64,000 bases of DNA from Halohasta salina (GCF_024178165.1 NZ_JAMZIE010000001.1:248001-312000); one strand, 5' to 3'; shown: positions 42,658 to 52,505, counted from the stretch's first letter. Made by a program: numbers and translations. Notes: a model not told the origin generated them from the sequence alone.

Positions 42658-43494
42658 ATGGTCTCCGCAATCGATTCGGCCCTCCGGTCGACCGGCCGCC
42701 GAGTCATCGCCACCGCCCCGCGGCTCGAAGGCCCGCTTTCGGCCGCCCGCACGGCCTACGTCCGAGCGATTCTCGACGCCGTCGCGTGGCGGCACCGCCG
42801 CCAGCACGCCGCGCCGATCGACCCCTACGAACTACTGTGGGTCGACCCCGACGACATCGAGTACGTCGCCGCGGAGTTCGAGGGCCCGAAGTTCCAGCGA
42901 CTCGGCCGGGTAGTCGGCGGCGACTGGGACGTGCCGGACATCCGGTTTGCCGAGACCGACATCTTTCAGGGGTTCAAAAGCCACTTCGACGGCGGCGTGC
43001 CGTGGGCCGAAACGGCCTTTTTCGAGCGCGTGGCCGCCGGGATCGAACTCGGCCGGACGCCGTGGGGCTGTGACTCGCGAGTGGCCCTCGAAGAGCGCTG
43101 TCGACGGCTCGACGCGCTCTACGACCGGATCGACCGCGAGGGGTATCTGAGCCAGCCCGAACTGCTCGACCACGACGGTGACGATCCGATGGGGGCCGGG
43201 CGGACCGATCGGCTCGGCCGGCTGATCAAAGACGAGATTTCGGTCGACATCGGCCGCAACGGCGAGCTGTTGTTCGCCGACGGCCGCAACCGGCTGTCGA
43301 TCGCCACACTGCTGGGCGTCGACCGGGTTCCGGCCTTGGTGCTCGTTCGCCACGATCGCTGGCAGCGGCTCCGTGATCGGGTCGCGACGACCGGGCGCAA
43401 ACCGACTGGACTGGCCGACCATCCGGATCTCCGGCGGCTCTGCGGAAGTGACACCGAGTGGGACCGGCCCCGATCGATCGAGCCGTGGCTGTAG
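42658..43494 (+). CDS. ParB-like-domain protein of unknown function
   Basis: This 278-residue protein has a C-terminal segment DEISVDIGRNGELLFADGRNRLSIATLLGVDRVPALVLVRH that recalls a ParB-like nuclease or sulfiredoxin-like fold (GRNR in the place of the usual GxHR). The N-terminal half is family-specific, including YELLWVDPDDIEYV and FQGFKSHFDGGVPWAETAFF. Related haloarchaeal proteins occur in surface-glycan gene groups. The ATG at 42658 is chosen over GTG 42637. It is convergent with the DUF354 gene, 6 bases apart. Confidence 0.65.
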   Translation: MVSAIDSALRSTGRRVIATAPRLEGPLSAARTAYVRAILDAVAWRHRRQHAAPIDPYELLWVDPDDIEYVAAEFEGPKFQRLGRVVGGDWDVPDIRFAETDIFQGFKSHFDGGVPWAETAFFERVAAGIELGRTPWGCDSRVALEERCRRLDALYDRIDREGYLSQPELLDHDGDDPMGAGRTDRLGRLIKDEISVDIGRNGELLFADGRNRLSIATLLGVDRVPALVLVRHDRWQRLRDRVATTGRKPTGLADHPDLRRLCGSDTEWDRPRSIEPWL

Positions 43495-43500
43495 CCGCCG

Positions 43501-44523
43501 TCAGGTCGGCTCGATCCCGGTTTCGTCGACCGGTGGTGTGGCCGCTGTCGCCTGCCGAGAGTCGTCGGTCGACCCCAGTACTGCCTCCAGTAGCTCCGTG
43601 GTCGGATCCCCGATCGCCTCCCGAAACCGCGTGAGCCGCCGTTCCCAGATTGCCTCGCGGTCGGTGTCGGCCGCCAGCACCTCGACGGTCGACCGTGCCT
43701 CGCCGTCCCCGACGGCGAGGCGAACGAGGTCCCGTGCGGCGAGTTCGTCGACCGGATCGGGAACGGGATCGCCCTCCGCGAGGTGTGCGTAGACGGTTGG
43801 AGCCCCACAGAGCGCGCTGCCGACCGCGACCCGCGCCGAATCGGTGACCACCAGCGACGCACCGCAGGCGAGATCTGGCGTCTCCCGCGGTGGCACCGTG
43901 ATCCGGCTGGCGGCCAGTGCCGGATGTGGGTCGTCGACGTTGTCGACGTACACTCGCCCGACCGTCGCGAGCGTCTCGACCAGCCGTTGTTTCGTTCGCC
44001 GACTGAGTCCCTCCTGTGGGGTGTTGTACGGGCTGGCTTTGGCCGTGAACCGGGCAATCGTGTACGCCTCCGGTTCGTCGACGCTGTGGTGCTCCCGAAC
44101 CGCCTCGTCGGGCGACGACCAGTCGGCGTGGTATCGAGCGGCCGCCCCGTAGAGTTCGGCCGAGATGGCCTCTCCGTCTGCGGTGGTCGGTTCGTTCCAC
44201 GTGACCAGCCGTGCGCCGGTGAGCCGGCGTGCGGCCCGCACTGCTGGCGTCGACTGGCTGACGATCACGCTCGGATCGAACGCCCGGGTGTATCGACCCA
44301 GCCGAACCGTTCCGAACAGTCGTTGGGCAGTCGAACCCAGCGGCGATGGCGGGGACGTCGTGAGCACGGTATGCTCGAACGCGGCCGCTTCGAGTCGCGC
44401 GCTCACGGCGTCGTCGTGGCGAACACAGATCCCGACTCGATGGCCGTCGCTCACCAGCGCGGTGATCGCGTGCACCGAGCGGTCGACCTGCGACGGGTGG
44501 TCGATACGGAACTGAACGCGCAC
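43501..44523 (-). CDS. DUF354 family protein (GT-B-like)
   Basis: This 340-residue protein matches DUF354, related to UDP-GlcNAc 2-epimerase and GT-B glycosyltransferases. Typical blocks are QFRIDHPSQVD at the start, PSVIVSQSTPAVRAARRLTG near residue 80, EPEAYTIARFTAKASPYNTP near 150 and LACGASLVVTDSARVAVGSA near 230. It may act in cell-surface glycan synthesis. The likely start is GTG 44523 (VRVQFRID); a longer frame reaches 44664. Confidence 0.75.
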   Translation of the reverse strand: MRVQFRIDHPSQVDRSVHAITALVSDGHRVGICVRHDDAVSARLEAAAFEHTVLTTSPPSPLGSTAQRLFGTVRLGRYTRAFDPSVIVSQSTPAVRAARRLTGARLVTWNEPTTADGEAISAELYGAAARYHADWSSPDEAVREHHSVDEPEAYTIARFTAKASPYNTPQEGLSRRTKQRLVETLATVGRVYVDNVDDPHPALAASRITVPPRETPDLACGASLVVTDSARVAVGSALCGAPTVYAHLAEGDPVPDPVDELAARDLVRLAVGDGEARSTVEVLAADTDREAIWERRLTRFREAIGDPTTELLEAVLGSTDDSRQATAATPPVDETGIEPT

Positions 44524-44846
44524 GGTCAGGACCCCGAGTCGGTCTCGACGATCGGGCTCGGTCGCGCGGCGGTCGACTGCCGGCACGACCGGATGGTCGA
44601 TGTCAATGGCGGTTGTCCGATAACGATTGCCGCAGCCCACGGAAAGCATGTAGTTAGTATTCACCTACGCCGACAGTTCCGCACCGCTCGGCGGATCCCG
44701 TCGGCGCGGTCTACTGCTTCGACCGGTTGCGCCGTCGGTGGTAATCGCCTTACTCGACCGCCTGCCGGTGAACTAGTAGCGAGCGGACCGTTGCAGCGAG
44801 CAACCGAGTTCGGTATTTAGATCGCTGGCTCGTCACACCATTGGCG
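44524..44846. other. Divergent intergenic region
   Basis: These 323 bases lie between the DUF354 and deacetylase genes. The TATA-like TATTTA (44813-44818) serves the deacetylase at about -30. No other gene was recognised, though the DUF354 gene might start farther into it. Confidence 0.45.
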
Positions 44847-45776
44847 ATGGGAACAGTCTGTATCTCGGTCGACGCCGAACTCGGCTGGGGGTTTTTCGAC
44901 ACTGCAGAGCCACCGATGGGGCGTCTCAACCGAGCCGTGTGGGGGTGGAACCAGCTCCGTGAGCTGTGTGATCGCTACGGGATCCCGACTACGTGGGCGG
45001 TCGTCGGCCACCTCTGTCTCGACGACTGCGACGGGGTCCACCGCGAGCATCCGCTCGGGGCCGAGCGGTTCGAGCGGGAGCGAACCGAGTGGTCGACCCG
45101 GCAGTCCCTCCGGTTCGGCCCGTCGCTGGTCGACGACGTGTTGTCGGCCGACGTCGACCACGAACTCGCCAGCCACTCGTTTTCCCACCCCGACTTTACC
45201 GTCGAGTCGACCACCGACGCCGTCGTCCGGGCGGAGCTCTCCCAGTTCGAGGCGGTAACCGACGACTACGGGGTCGACGCCACGTCGTTCGTCTTTCCGC
45301 GAAACCACATCGCCCACCGCGAGCTGCTGGTCGACCGGGGGTACCGCTGCTACCGGGATCTCTCGCCGACCCGGCAGCTGGAGCCGCTGGCGCGACGCCA
45401 ACTGGAGAAACTCCGGCAGACGACGATCGGCTCGCCGCCGCTGGTGCGGCCGCGTATCGACGACCACGGGCTAGTCGCCATCCCCGCCTCGCTGTACCTG
45501 TTCGGCTTCGAGGGATGTGGCCGCAACGTCGCCGAACTGGTCGGCACCGATCCCATCGTTCGGCAGGCGATCGGCGGCATCGAGCGGGTCGCAGCTACCG
45601 ATCGGCTGTTCCACATGTGGCTCCATCCGAACAACGTCACGACGCTGGCGGACGTCGACCGACTCGAAGCGATCTGGCAGCATCTCGCCGCCGCACGCGA
45701 GGCCGGTCGAGTCGACGTGATGACGATGGGCGAGATCGCCCGCGACGAACTCGCCGCCGAACCACAGTACGCCTAA
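44847..45776 (+). CDS. Polysaccharide deacetylase family protein
   Basis: This 309-residue NodB-fold protein has the first catalytic motif ISVDAELGWG (Asp near residue 9) and the metal-binding motif HSFSHPDF (HxxxH). NodB-type enzymes remove N- or O-acetyl groups from glycans. WAVVGHL and HMWLHPNN fit later family motifs. No signal peptide is present, so it probably acts on cytoplasmic lipid-linked sugars. The ATG at 44847 is chosen because of the TATA element at about -30. Confidence 0.85.
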   Translation: MGTVCISVDAELGWGFFDTAEPPMGRLNRAVWGWNQLRELCDRYGIPTTWAVVGHLCLDDCDGVHREHPLGAERFERERTEWSTRQSLRFGPSLVDDVLSADVDHELASHSFSHPDFTVESTTDAVVRAELSQFEAVTDDYGVDATSFVFPRNHIAHRELLVDRGYRCYRDLSPTRQLEPLARRQLEKLRQTTIGSPPLVRPRIDDHGLVAIPASLYLFGFEGCGRNVAELVGTDPIVRQAIGGIERVAATDRLFHMWLHPNNVTTLADVDRLEAIWQHLAAAREAGRVDVMTMGEIARDELAAEPQYA

Positions 45777-45800
45777 GCGTACGCCCTCCGAAACAGCCGG

Positions 45801-46937
45801 CTACGCCGTGTTGTGTTCGGCGAGCGCCAACTGCCAGCTCGTCGGGTCCTGCAGGTCGTGGCCGTCGACGAGCCACCGATCGTCCTCGCGGCCGTCGATC
45901 AGCTTCGTAATCAGGAGCGTCGTCGTGGTCGCCAGCGACAGCGGGAACCGGTCGTCGGGAGCAAAACCGAAGGCGGCCAGCAGTTCTGCCGGAATCGCAC
46001 CTGGGCGGGCCGACACGAGGTCGACGAACCCGGCATCCGACAGGATCCGACGAAGCAGCGCCGCCAGCGCCGACCGCCGGTATCGGCCGCCGACCAGCGG
46101 CACGACATCGGTCAACTGCATCCGTGTCCGTCCGTTCGCGGTCTTGGTGCCGGTGACGATGCCCGCGACGGGCTCCCCGCCGCGGTGGGCCGTGTAGGCA
46201 CGGTAGGTCCAGCGTGGGTTGTCGAACCGCCACTCGTAGAACGCCCTGCTTCTGACGGCGTGAATCCGGTTCGGCACCGCCGTCTCGTAGAGCTCCTCGA
46301 AGGTCTCGCTCGGCACCCGGTCGTGGCAGCGTACGCCGATGTCGTCGCCGCCAGTCGGTGCGGTCAGTCGCTGGCGGGCCGTGTTGTACAGCCGGAGGAT
46401 CGGTCGACCGGCCCCCGCCAGTCGGGCCAGCCGGTCGTCGTCGACCAGCGACTCGGGACGGTGGATGCGGTGAGAGAGCGCAAACGGACCGACCACTGCA
46501 CAGCCGAGCTTGAGGTAGCCCGGCCGGGAGTACTGGTTCGGGACGCTGAACTGCACGACGGGCTCCTCGCGGGAGCCGTAGTGGTCGTAGGCCCGCTCGG
46601 TCATCCGGGTGAACAACCCCCTGCGTCGGTGGTCGGGGTGAACCATCGTATCACAGGTCTGGACGCCGAGTAGTCGTCGGCTACCGGTTTCGAGCCGAAA
46701 GCAGAGGAAGGGGCGTGCGCCGACGAGTTCGCCGTCGGCTTCCGCGACGAAGATCGGTATCTCGTCGACCGCGGGCGGCTCGACGAACCGCCACGCGAAC
46801 CAGTCGTCGGTCGCCGGACGGCCGAACACCGATTCGTAGAGCGAATCGAAGGCCGCCCGGTCGTCCGGCCTGTAGCGGCGAATCCGATACGCCTCGCGCC
46901 CGGTAGTCCGTGCTTCTCGGCTGTCGACCGATGCCAT
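45801..46937 (-). CDS. GNAT family N-acyltransferase
   Basis: This 378-residue protein has an N-terminal GNAT domain: YRIRRYRPDDRAAFDSLYES, GARPFLCFRLE and the acetyl-CoA loop VHPDHRRRGLFTRM near residue 100. A second, less typical half (about 190-378) contains RAFYEWRFDNPRWTYRAY and may also be GNAT-like. Such proteins occur in haloarchaeal glycan clusters. It converges with the deacetylase gene 24 bases away. Confidence 0.8.
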   Translation of the reverse strand: MASVDSREARTTGREAYRIRRYRPDDRAAFDSLYESVFGRPATDDWFAWRFVEPPAVDEIPIFVAEADGELVGARPFLCFRLETGSRRLLGVQTCDTMVHPDHRRRGLFTRMTERAYDHYGSREEPVVQFSVPNQYSRPGYLKLGCAVVGPFALSHRIHRPESLVDDDRLARLAGAGRPILRLYNTARQRLTAPTGGDDIGVRCHDRVPSETFEELYETAVPNRIHAVRSRAFYEWRFDNPRWTYRAYTAHRGGEPVAGIVTGTKTANGRTRMQLTDVVPLVGGRYRRSALAALLRRILSDAGFVDLVSARPGAIPAELLAAFGFAPDDRFPLSLATTTTLLITKLIDGREDDRWLVDGHDLQDPTSWQLALAEHNTA

Positions 46938-47078
46938 ACGCCAACGGCAGCCACCGTCCGGTTTGTTATGTTGCCGTTAGTCTCGTAATCGTGGAGACGG
47001 TGGGTAACCGGAGACAGTCGCCGCCGGACGGAATAAAAGGGCAAGACAGTTATCGCCGCCGTGGATTGATACGGGACA

Positions 47079-48359
47079 ATGAGTGTTCTCGCCGAGGCCC
47101 GGGCGGTCGTCGAGGCCGGTCCGGTCTGTGACAGCTGTGTCGGCCGCGTGTTCGCCGACCGGAGTTTCGGCCTCTCGAACGCCGACCGCGGCCGGAGCCT
47201 CCGGATCGCGGTCGCCCTCGACGACGACGAGCCCTACGAATCGGTCGACCCCGATGAGTGCTGGGTCTGTGAGGGCGAGTGCGGCCGGTTCGACGAGTGG
47301 GCCGACCGCGCGGTCGACGCCATCGGCGATCCCGAATTCGGGACCTATCAGGTCGGCACCAAAACCCCGCCGCTGATCGAGGAGAACGACGAACTGCTCC
47401 GGATGGACGCCGGGCTCGACGCCGACCGTGGCGAACTGTTCAAATCGAACTTCAACCGCGAGGTCGGCAAACGCATCGGCCAGCAGACCGGGACCGAAGT
47501 CGACTTCGGCCGCCCGGACGTCCAGATCACCCTCGACATCACGGCCGACCGCGTCGAAACCAAACTCAACTCGGCGTTCGTCTACGGGCGCTACCGCAAG
47601 CTGGAACGCGACATCCCCCAGACCGAGTGGCCCTGCCGGGAGTGTCACGGCAGCGGCCGCAAGGGGAGTCGACCCTGCGACCACTGCGACGGCGAGGGGT
47701 ATCTCTATCCCGAGAGCGTCGAGCAACTGACTGCGCCGGTCGTCATGGACGTGATGGACGGCACCGAGGCGACCTTCCACGGCGCGGGCCGGGAGGACGT
47801 CGACGCCCTGATGCTTGGAACCGGTCGGCCGTTCGTCATCGAGATCGAAGAACCCTATCGACGGACGGTCGACACCGAGCGGTTGGAGGGCGATATCAAC
47901 GCCTTCGCCGAGGGGAAAGTCGAGGTCGAAGGGCTCCGGCTGGCCGACTACGAGATGGTCGAACGCGTCAAGGAACTCGACGCCTCGAAGACCTACCGCG
48001 CGGCCGTCGCGTTCGACGCCGCGGTGACGAGCGAGGAGCTACAGGCGGCCATCGCGGAACTCGACGGCGCAACGATCGAACAGTACACGCCAGAGCGTGT
48101 CGACCACCGTCGGGCCGGGCTTACCCGCACCCGCGAAGTGCTCGGCGCCAGCGGCGAACTCGACGATCCCAACCACGCAACCGTCGAGATCCACGGCGAG
48201 GGCGGCCTCTACATCAAGGAACTCGTCTCTGGCGACGAGGGCCGCACCGAGCCGAGTCTTGCCGGACTGCTCGGCGTCGACGCGACCGTCACCGATCTCG
48301 ACGTGACGGCCGTCGAGGGCGTCGACGAACCGTTCGAGCGCGAGGCGTACTTCCTCTAA
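47079..48359 (+). CDS. pus10: tRNA pseudouridine(54/55) synthase Pus10
   Basis: This 426-residue enzyme converts U54 (and U55) of archaeal tRNA to pseudouridine. The N-terminal part has zinc-binding pairs CDSC and CWVCEGEC; further cysteines occur at CREC and CDHC near residues 186-206, an additional pair. The catalytic Asp is expected in GAGREDVDALMLGTGRPFV. GGLYIKELVSGD near the end is the usual C-terminal motif. Its product is the substrate of TrmY (33215-33811). RNase HII follows 22 bases later. Confidence 0.93.
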   Translation: MSVLAEARAVVEAGPVCDSCVGRVFADRSFGLSNADRGRSLRIAVALDDDEPYESVDPDECWVCEGECGRFDEWADRAVDAIGDPEFGTYQVGTKTPPLIEENDELLRMDAGLDADRGELFKSNFNREVGKRIGQQTGTEVDFGRPDVQITLDITADRVETKLNSAFVYGRYRKLERDIPQTEWPCRECHGSGRKGSRPCDHCDGEGYLYPESVEQLTAPVVMDVMDGTEATFHGAGREDVDALMLGTGRPFVIEIEEPYRRTVDTERLEGDINAFAEGKVEVEGLRLADYEMVERVKELDASKTYRAAVAFDAAVTSEELQAAIAELDGATIEQYTPERVDHRRAGLTRTREVLGASGELDDPNHATVEIHGEGGLYIKELVSGDEGRTEPSLAGLLGVDATVTDLDVTAVEGVDEPFEREAYFL

Positions 48360-48381
48360 GTAGCCGGTGATTACCAACACG

Positions 48382-49047
48382 ATGACCACGTTTCGGATCG
48401 GCGTCGACGAGGCGGGCAAAGGCCCGGTGTTGGGACCGATGACTGCCGCGGCGGTCCGCGCAGCGGCGGCCGATCTACCGACCGCGGTCGCGGACTCGAA
48501 GCGACTTTCGCCTGCCAAACGGGAATCGCTGGCGGCGACGCTACGGGACAGCGAGGCCGTCGACATCGGCCTCGGCGTCGTCACGGTCGACGAGATCGAC
48601 GATCCGGAGACGGATATGAACGGCCTGACCGTCGACGCACAGGTCCGGGCGATCGCGGCCGTCGCCGAACCGGGCGACGAGGCCATCGTCGACGCCGGCG
48701 ACGTCTCCGAATCGCGGTTCGGTCGGCGGGTCCGTGAGGGCGTCGCCAGCGAGGGCGTCGAGATCGCAGTCACCGCCGAACACGGGGCCGACGACAGCCA
48801 CCCGCTGGCTGCGGCCGCAAGCATCGTGGCCAAAGTCGAGCGGGACCGTCGGATGGCCGCAGTAGGATCCGACTACCCCGACTGTGGACCGGTAGGAAGT
48901 GGCTACCCGAGCGACCGAACGACGAGGGAGTTCCTCGCGGCCTACGTCGACCGCCACGGCGACCTCCCGGCGTGTGCCCGCCGGTCGTGGTCGACCTGCG
49001 AGGACGTGCTGGCAGCGGCCGAACAGACGTCCCTCGGGGAGTTCTGA
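48382..49047 (+). CDS. rnhB: Ribonuclease HII
   Basis: This 221-residue enzyme cleaves RNA in RNA-DNA hybrids. The first motif GVDEAGKGPVLGPM carries catalytic Asp and Glu; VADSKRLS is the second block. The third is EAIVDAGD, and AAASIVAKVERD is the fourth. The ATG at 48382 (MTTFRIGVDEAG) is chosen; GTG 48367 is possible. It follows pus10 closely and is probably co-transcribed. Confidence 0.94.
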   Translation: MTTFRIGVDEAGKGPVLGPMTAAAVRAAAADLPTAVADSKRLSPAKRESLAATLRDSEAVDIGLGVVTVDEIDDPETDMNGLTVDAQVRAIAAVAEPGDEAIVDAGDVSESRFGRRVREGVASEGVEIAVTAEHGADDSHPLAAAASIVAKVERDRRMAAVGSDYPDCGPVGSGYPSDRTTREFLAAYVDRHGDLPACARRSWSTCEDVLAAAEQTSLGEF

Positions 49048-49053
49048 GGGCTG

Positions 49054-49323
49054 CTATCGCGGTTCGTCTCCGTCGGCCGACTCGGTGTCGGGTTTCGGCA
49101 GTCGACGGATCGTGACGAGGCCGACCAGCAGGGCCACTGCCCCCAGCAGCACGAATGCGGTACCGGAGCCGGCCGTCCCGCCGCCGGCCGCCACGAGCAG
49201 GGCCAACACGCCGGTCGCAACAGCACACACCCCGAACACCGCCTTTGAGAGCGCCGACACCACCGGGCCGACCGCTCGGCGAACGCTGCCGGCGGCCTCG
49301 TCCGCGCGTGAGTCGGTTGCCAT
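49054..49323 (-). CDS. Small two-helix membrane protein
   Basis: This 89-residue protein has two hydrophobic helices, about residues 29-48 (FGVCAVATGVLALLVAAGGG) and 53-70, and a charged acidic tail. No family is recognised. It converges with rnhB, 6 bases apart. Confidence 0.6.
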   Translation of the reverse strand: MATDSRADEAAGSVRRAVGPVVSALSKAVFGVCAVATGVLALLVAAGGGTAGSGTAFVLLGAVALLVGLVTIRRLPKPDTESADGDEPR

Positions 49324-49414
49324 CTACCCACCGTATACACACCGAATACAAAACCTGTCGGTTTCGTCAGACGCATGTTAGACGTTTATCTTGTCTCGGC
49401 ACGTAGTGTAGGGT

Positions 49415-49627
49415 ATGCGTGATACCGACACCGGCGTCCTCGAATCGACGTACAGAACGGTTACTCCCGGCTACGGTAGTCGCGACGACACTGGGATGGA
49501 TCTTCTCGGCTGGGTGCTGTTTCTCGGCGTCTTCACACTGCTGTTCCCGTTGATTCCGCTGGCGCTGGCGATCGTCGGCCTCGGCAAGCTCGCAGCGGCC
49601 CTCGGCGGCCGGCAGGAGTCGACTTAG
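49415..49627 (+). CDS. Small membrane protein (possibly DUF7535)
   Basis: This 70-residue protein has a polar start with RTVTPGYGSRDD and one long hydrophobic helix or hairpin (about 29-57, LGWVLFLGVFTLLFPLIPLA). It resembles small haloarchaeal DUF7535-type proteins, though that is from memory only. It overlaps the end of the convergent ala-type gene by 4 bases. Confidence 0.6.
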   Translation: MRDTDTGVLESTYRTVTPGYGSRDDTGMDLLGWVLFLGVFTLLFPLIPLALAIVGLGKLAAALGGRQEST

Positions 49628-50631
49628 TCGGCCAACCCGAGCAGGTCGAACGGCGTGCCGTTGCCCTGCTCGGTCGACCGCGTGTAGACGACGTGGGCGG
49701 CGGCGACGTCCTGAATCGCCAGTCCGGTGGAGTCGAAGACGGTGATGCGGTCGGCGGCGGTTCGGCCTTCCGCGTTGCCGACGACGATCTCGCCGATCGA
49801 GGCGTGGATGTCGGCGTCGGTGATCGTCCCCTCGCTGTAGGGGACGTTGATCTCCCCGGAGTGGGTCGTCTGTTCGTGGTCGTCGATCACGAGTGTGGCC
49901 GCCCGGAGGATTTCGGGATCGAGTTCCTGTTTCCCCGCGGCGTCGGCACCGATCGCGTTGATGTGGGTGTGGTCGCCGACCGCCTCGCGGTCGACGATCG
50001 GCGACTCGACCGGCGTGACAGTCGACAGCACGTCACACGCAGCGGCCTCGGCGATCGAGCCGGCCCGGATCTCGAAGCGATCGGCGAAGGCTTCGACGAA
50101 GGCGGCCGCGCGCTCGGCGTCGGCGTCGGCGACGACGACCTCCTCGATCGGCCGCACGGCAGCGATGGCCTCGAGTTGGGTGTACGACTGGACGCCCGCG
50201 CCGACGATGCCCAACGAGGAGGCCCCTTCGATTGCGAGGTGGTCGGTAGCGACCGCGGCGGCCGCGCCGGTCCGGAGCATCGTCAGCTCGCGGCCGTCCA
50301 TGATCGCCAGCGGGACGCCCGTCTCCGGATCCGAGTAGATCATCGTCCCGAGCACCGTTGGCAGGTCGTGGTCGGCCCGGTTGTCGGGATGGACGTTCAC
50401 CCATTTGACGCCGGCTGCGTCCCACCCCTCACCGTCGTCGTCGCGGACGCGGAGATAGGCCGGCATCGACCGGAAGTCGCCGTTGTACTGCGGGAGGTCG
50501 ACGTAGGATTTCGCCGGCATCCGGGTGTCGCCCCGCTGGTCGGCTTCGAAGGCGGCCTCGACGGCCGCGATCAGTCGGTCGGTCGGCGCGTTCGCCCGGA
50601 CGTCGTCGCTATCGAGTAGTAGCGTCTGCAT
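49624..50631 (-). CDS. Alanine dehydrogenase / ornithine cyclodeaminase family protein
   Basis: This 335-residue NAD(P)-dependent enzyme of the mu-crystallin family has MPAKSYVDLP and GVKWVNVHPDN substrate-site blocks. The Rossmann motif is LGIVGAGVQSYTQLEAI near residue 140, and HINAIGADAAGKQEL is a further conserved block. Archaeal members include an alanine dehydrogenase (AF1665). Ornithine cyclodeaminase activity cannot be excluded. It is a single gene. Confidence 0.88.
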   Translation of the reverse strand: MQTLLLDSDDVRANAPTDRLIAAVEAAFEADQRGDTRMPAKSYVDLPQYNGDFRSMPAYLRVRDDDGEGWDAAGVKWVNVHPDNRADHDLPTVLGTMIYSDPETGVPLAIMDGRELTMLRTGAAAAVATDHLAIEGASSLGIVGAGVQSYTQLEAIAAVRPIEEVVVADADAERAAAFVEAFADRFEIRAGSIAEAAACDVLSTVTPVESPIVDREAVGDHTHINAIGADAAGKQELDPEILRAATLVIDDHEQTTHSGEINVPYSEGTITDADIHASIGEIVVGNAEGRTAADRITVFDSTGLAIQDVAAAHVVYTRSTEQGNGTPFDLLGLAD

Positions 50632-50754
50632 GCCGACCGCTTGGCGGCCGCGATATTAACCGGTTGGGAAGGCTTCGCCGTCGGCGAAAAAACGAGTCGA
50701 TTGTCGCGCGGTACGGGGACGGGGTGTGGCTGTGGCCCGCGTTTACATCGGCGT

Positions 50755-50803
50755 CACCGAGCGAAGCTCGGTGGCATGTGGGAAAGTCAGTGACCTGACT
50801 TTC
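50755..50803 (-). terminator. Two hairpins downstream of thermosome gene
   Basis: AAAGTCAG (50783-50790) pairs with CTGACTTT (50795-50802) and overlaps the thermosome stop codon (TCA at 50802-50804). CACCGAGC (50755-50762) pairs with GCTCGGTG (50766-50773) a little farther on. There is no T tract after either, so they may stabilise the mRNA end or help termination. Confidence 0.5.
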
Positions 50804-52478
50804 ACATAGCGCCGCCCATGCCACCCATACCGCCCATGCCACCCATGCCGCCGGCACCGCCGGGACCGCCCTCGTCGTCGCCTTTGTCGGTCGACAGATC
50901 GCCCGCGGCGATGATGTCGTCGATCTTCAGCACGAGGTTCGCGGCCTCGGTGGCCGAGGACAGCGCCTGCTCTTTGGCGTGGGCCGGCTCGACGATACCC
51001 GCATCGTAGGTATCCTCGACGTTGCCGGTGAAGGCGTTCAGGCCGGCGTGGGTGTCGCCACCCTCGTGTTCCGCACGGAGGTCGACCAGCAGGTCGATCG
51101 AGTCGAGGCCGGCGTTCTCCGCGAGGACACGCGGAACGAGCTCCAGGGAGTCAGCGAAGGCCTCGACGGCCAGCTGCTCGCGGCCCGACACCGAGTCCGC
51201 GTAATCGCGGAGCCGGGAGGCGAGTTCGACCTCGGGGGCACCGCCGCCTGCGAGCACACGACCGTCGGAGACGGTCGCCGAAACGACGTCGATGGCGTCG
51301 TTGATCCCACGTTCGAGCTCGTCGACGACGTGGTCGGTCGAGCCGCGGAGCAGGAGCGTGACGCCGTGGACCTCGTCGCCGGTGCCCTCGACGTAGAACA
51401 GCTCGTCCTCGTCGTCGCGCTCGACCGAGCCCTCGCCGAGGTCGTCGGCAGTCAGGGAGTCGATGTCGGAGACGACCGAGCCGCCGAGGACGTTCTTGAG
51501 GAACTTGATGTCGGACTTCTTGGTCCGGCGAACGGCGAGGATGCCCTCCTTGGCGAGGTAGTGTTGGGCGAGGTCGTCGATCCCCTTCTGACAGAAGACC
51601 ACGTCAGCACCGCTGTCGACGATCTTTTCGACCTTCTGTTTCAGCTGTTTTTCCTCCTGATCGAGGAAGTTCTGGAGCTGATCGGGCGTCTCGATGGAGA
51701 CCTGGGTGTCGACGTCGGCCTCCTCGATCTCGATGGCCTCGTTGAGCAGCAGCGTGTCGGCGTCGCCGATCGACGACGGCATGTCGTCGTGGACCGCGTC
51801 CTTGTTGATAACCGCGCCGACCAGTAGGTCGGACTCGCCGGCCGAGCGGCCGGTCTGGGTCTCGATCTTGACGTTTTCGAGGTCGACGACGTGGCTGCCG
51901 TCGTCGGCTTCGACGGTGACCTGCTGGACCGCGTCGACGACGAGCTGGGCCAGTACGTCCTTTTCGAGCTCCGCGCCCTTGCCGGTCATCGAGGTCTCGG
52001 CGACCTTCTTGAGACGCTCCTCGTCGTCGGGGTCGACCGGCTCGGCGATGTTGTCGACTTCCTCGCGGGCCTTCTCGCTGGCGAGGTGGAACCCTTTGAT
52101 GATCGCCGTCGGGTGGATCTCCTGTTCCAGCAGGTCCTCGGCGTTCTTCAGGAGCTCGCCCGCGATGGCGACGGCGGTCGTCGTCCCGTCGCCGGCCTCG
52201 TCCTCCTGTGTCTCGGCGACCTCGACGATCATCTCGGCGGTCGGGTTGTCGATGTCCATCTCGGTGAGGATCGTCACCCCGTCGTTGGTGATGGTGACGT
52301 CGCCCATCGAGTTGACGAGCATCTTGTCCATCCCCTTCGGCCCGAGTGTCGAGCGTACGGCCTCGGCGACCGAGCGGGCCGCAGAGATGTTGTACTGCTG
52401 GGCGTCCTTGTCCTGGACGCGCTGAGAGTCCTCTCCGAGAATGATCATCGGCTGTCCCTGCTGCATTCGCTGGCTCAT
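50802..52478 (-). CDS. thsA: Thermosome subunit (group II chaperonin)
   Basis: This 558-residue ATP-driven chaperonin subunit folds proteins in a double-ring cage. Typical blocks are [20 protein letters not shown] (nucleotide binding), [32 protein letters not shown] and [13 protein letters not shown]. The C-terminus ends in GGM repeats. The start [10 protein letters not shown] is usual. Haloarchaea hold two or three such paralogues; which one this is (thsA or thsB) is uncertain. A strong TATA box lies upstream. Confidence 0.95.
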   Translation of the reverse strand: MSQRMQQGQPMIILGEDSQRVQDKDAQQYNISAARSVAEAVRSTLGPKGMDKMLVNSMGDVTITNDGVTILTEMDIDNPTAEMIVEVAETQEDEAGDGTTTAVAIAGELLKNAEDLLEQEIHPTAIIKGFHLASEKAREEVDNIAEPVDPDDEERLKKVAETSMTGKGAELEKDVLAQLVVDAVQQVTVEADDGSHVVDLENVKIETQTGRSAGESDLLVGAVINKDAVHDDMPSSIGDADTLLLNEAIEIEEADVDTQVSIETPDQLQNFLDQEEKQLKQKVEKIVDSGADVVFCQKGIDDLAQHYLAKEGILAVRRTKKSDIKFLKNVLGGSVVSDIDSLTADDLGEGSVERDDEDELFYVEGTGDEVHGVTLLLRGSTDHVVDELERGINDAIDVVSATVSDGRVLAGGGAPEVELASRLRDYADSVSGREQLAVEAFADSLELVPRVLAENAGLDSIDLLVDLRAEHEGGDTHAGLNAFTGNVEDTYDAGIVEPAHAKEQALSSATEAANLVLKIDDIIAAGDLSTDKGDDEGGPGGAGGMGGMGGMGGMGGAM

Positions 52479-52505
52479 AGTACACCGACTGATTGTTTGT
52501 GATTC

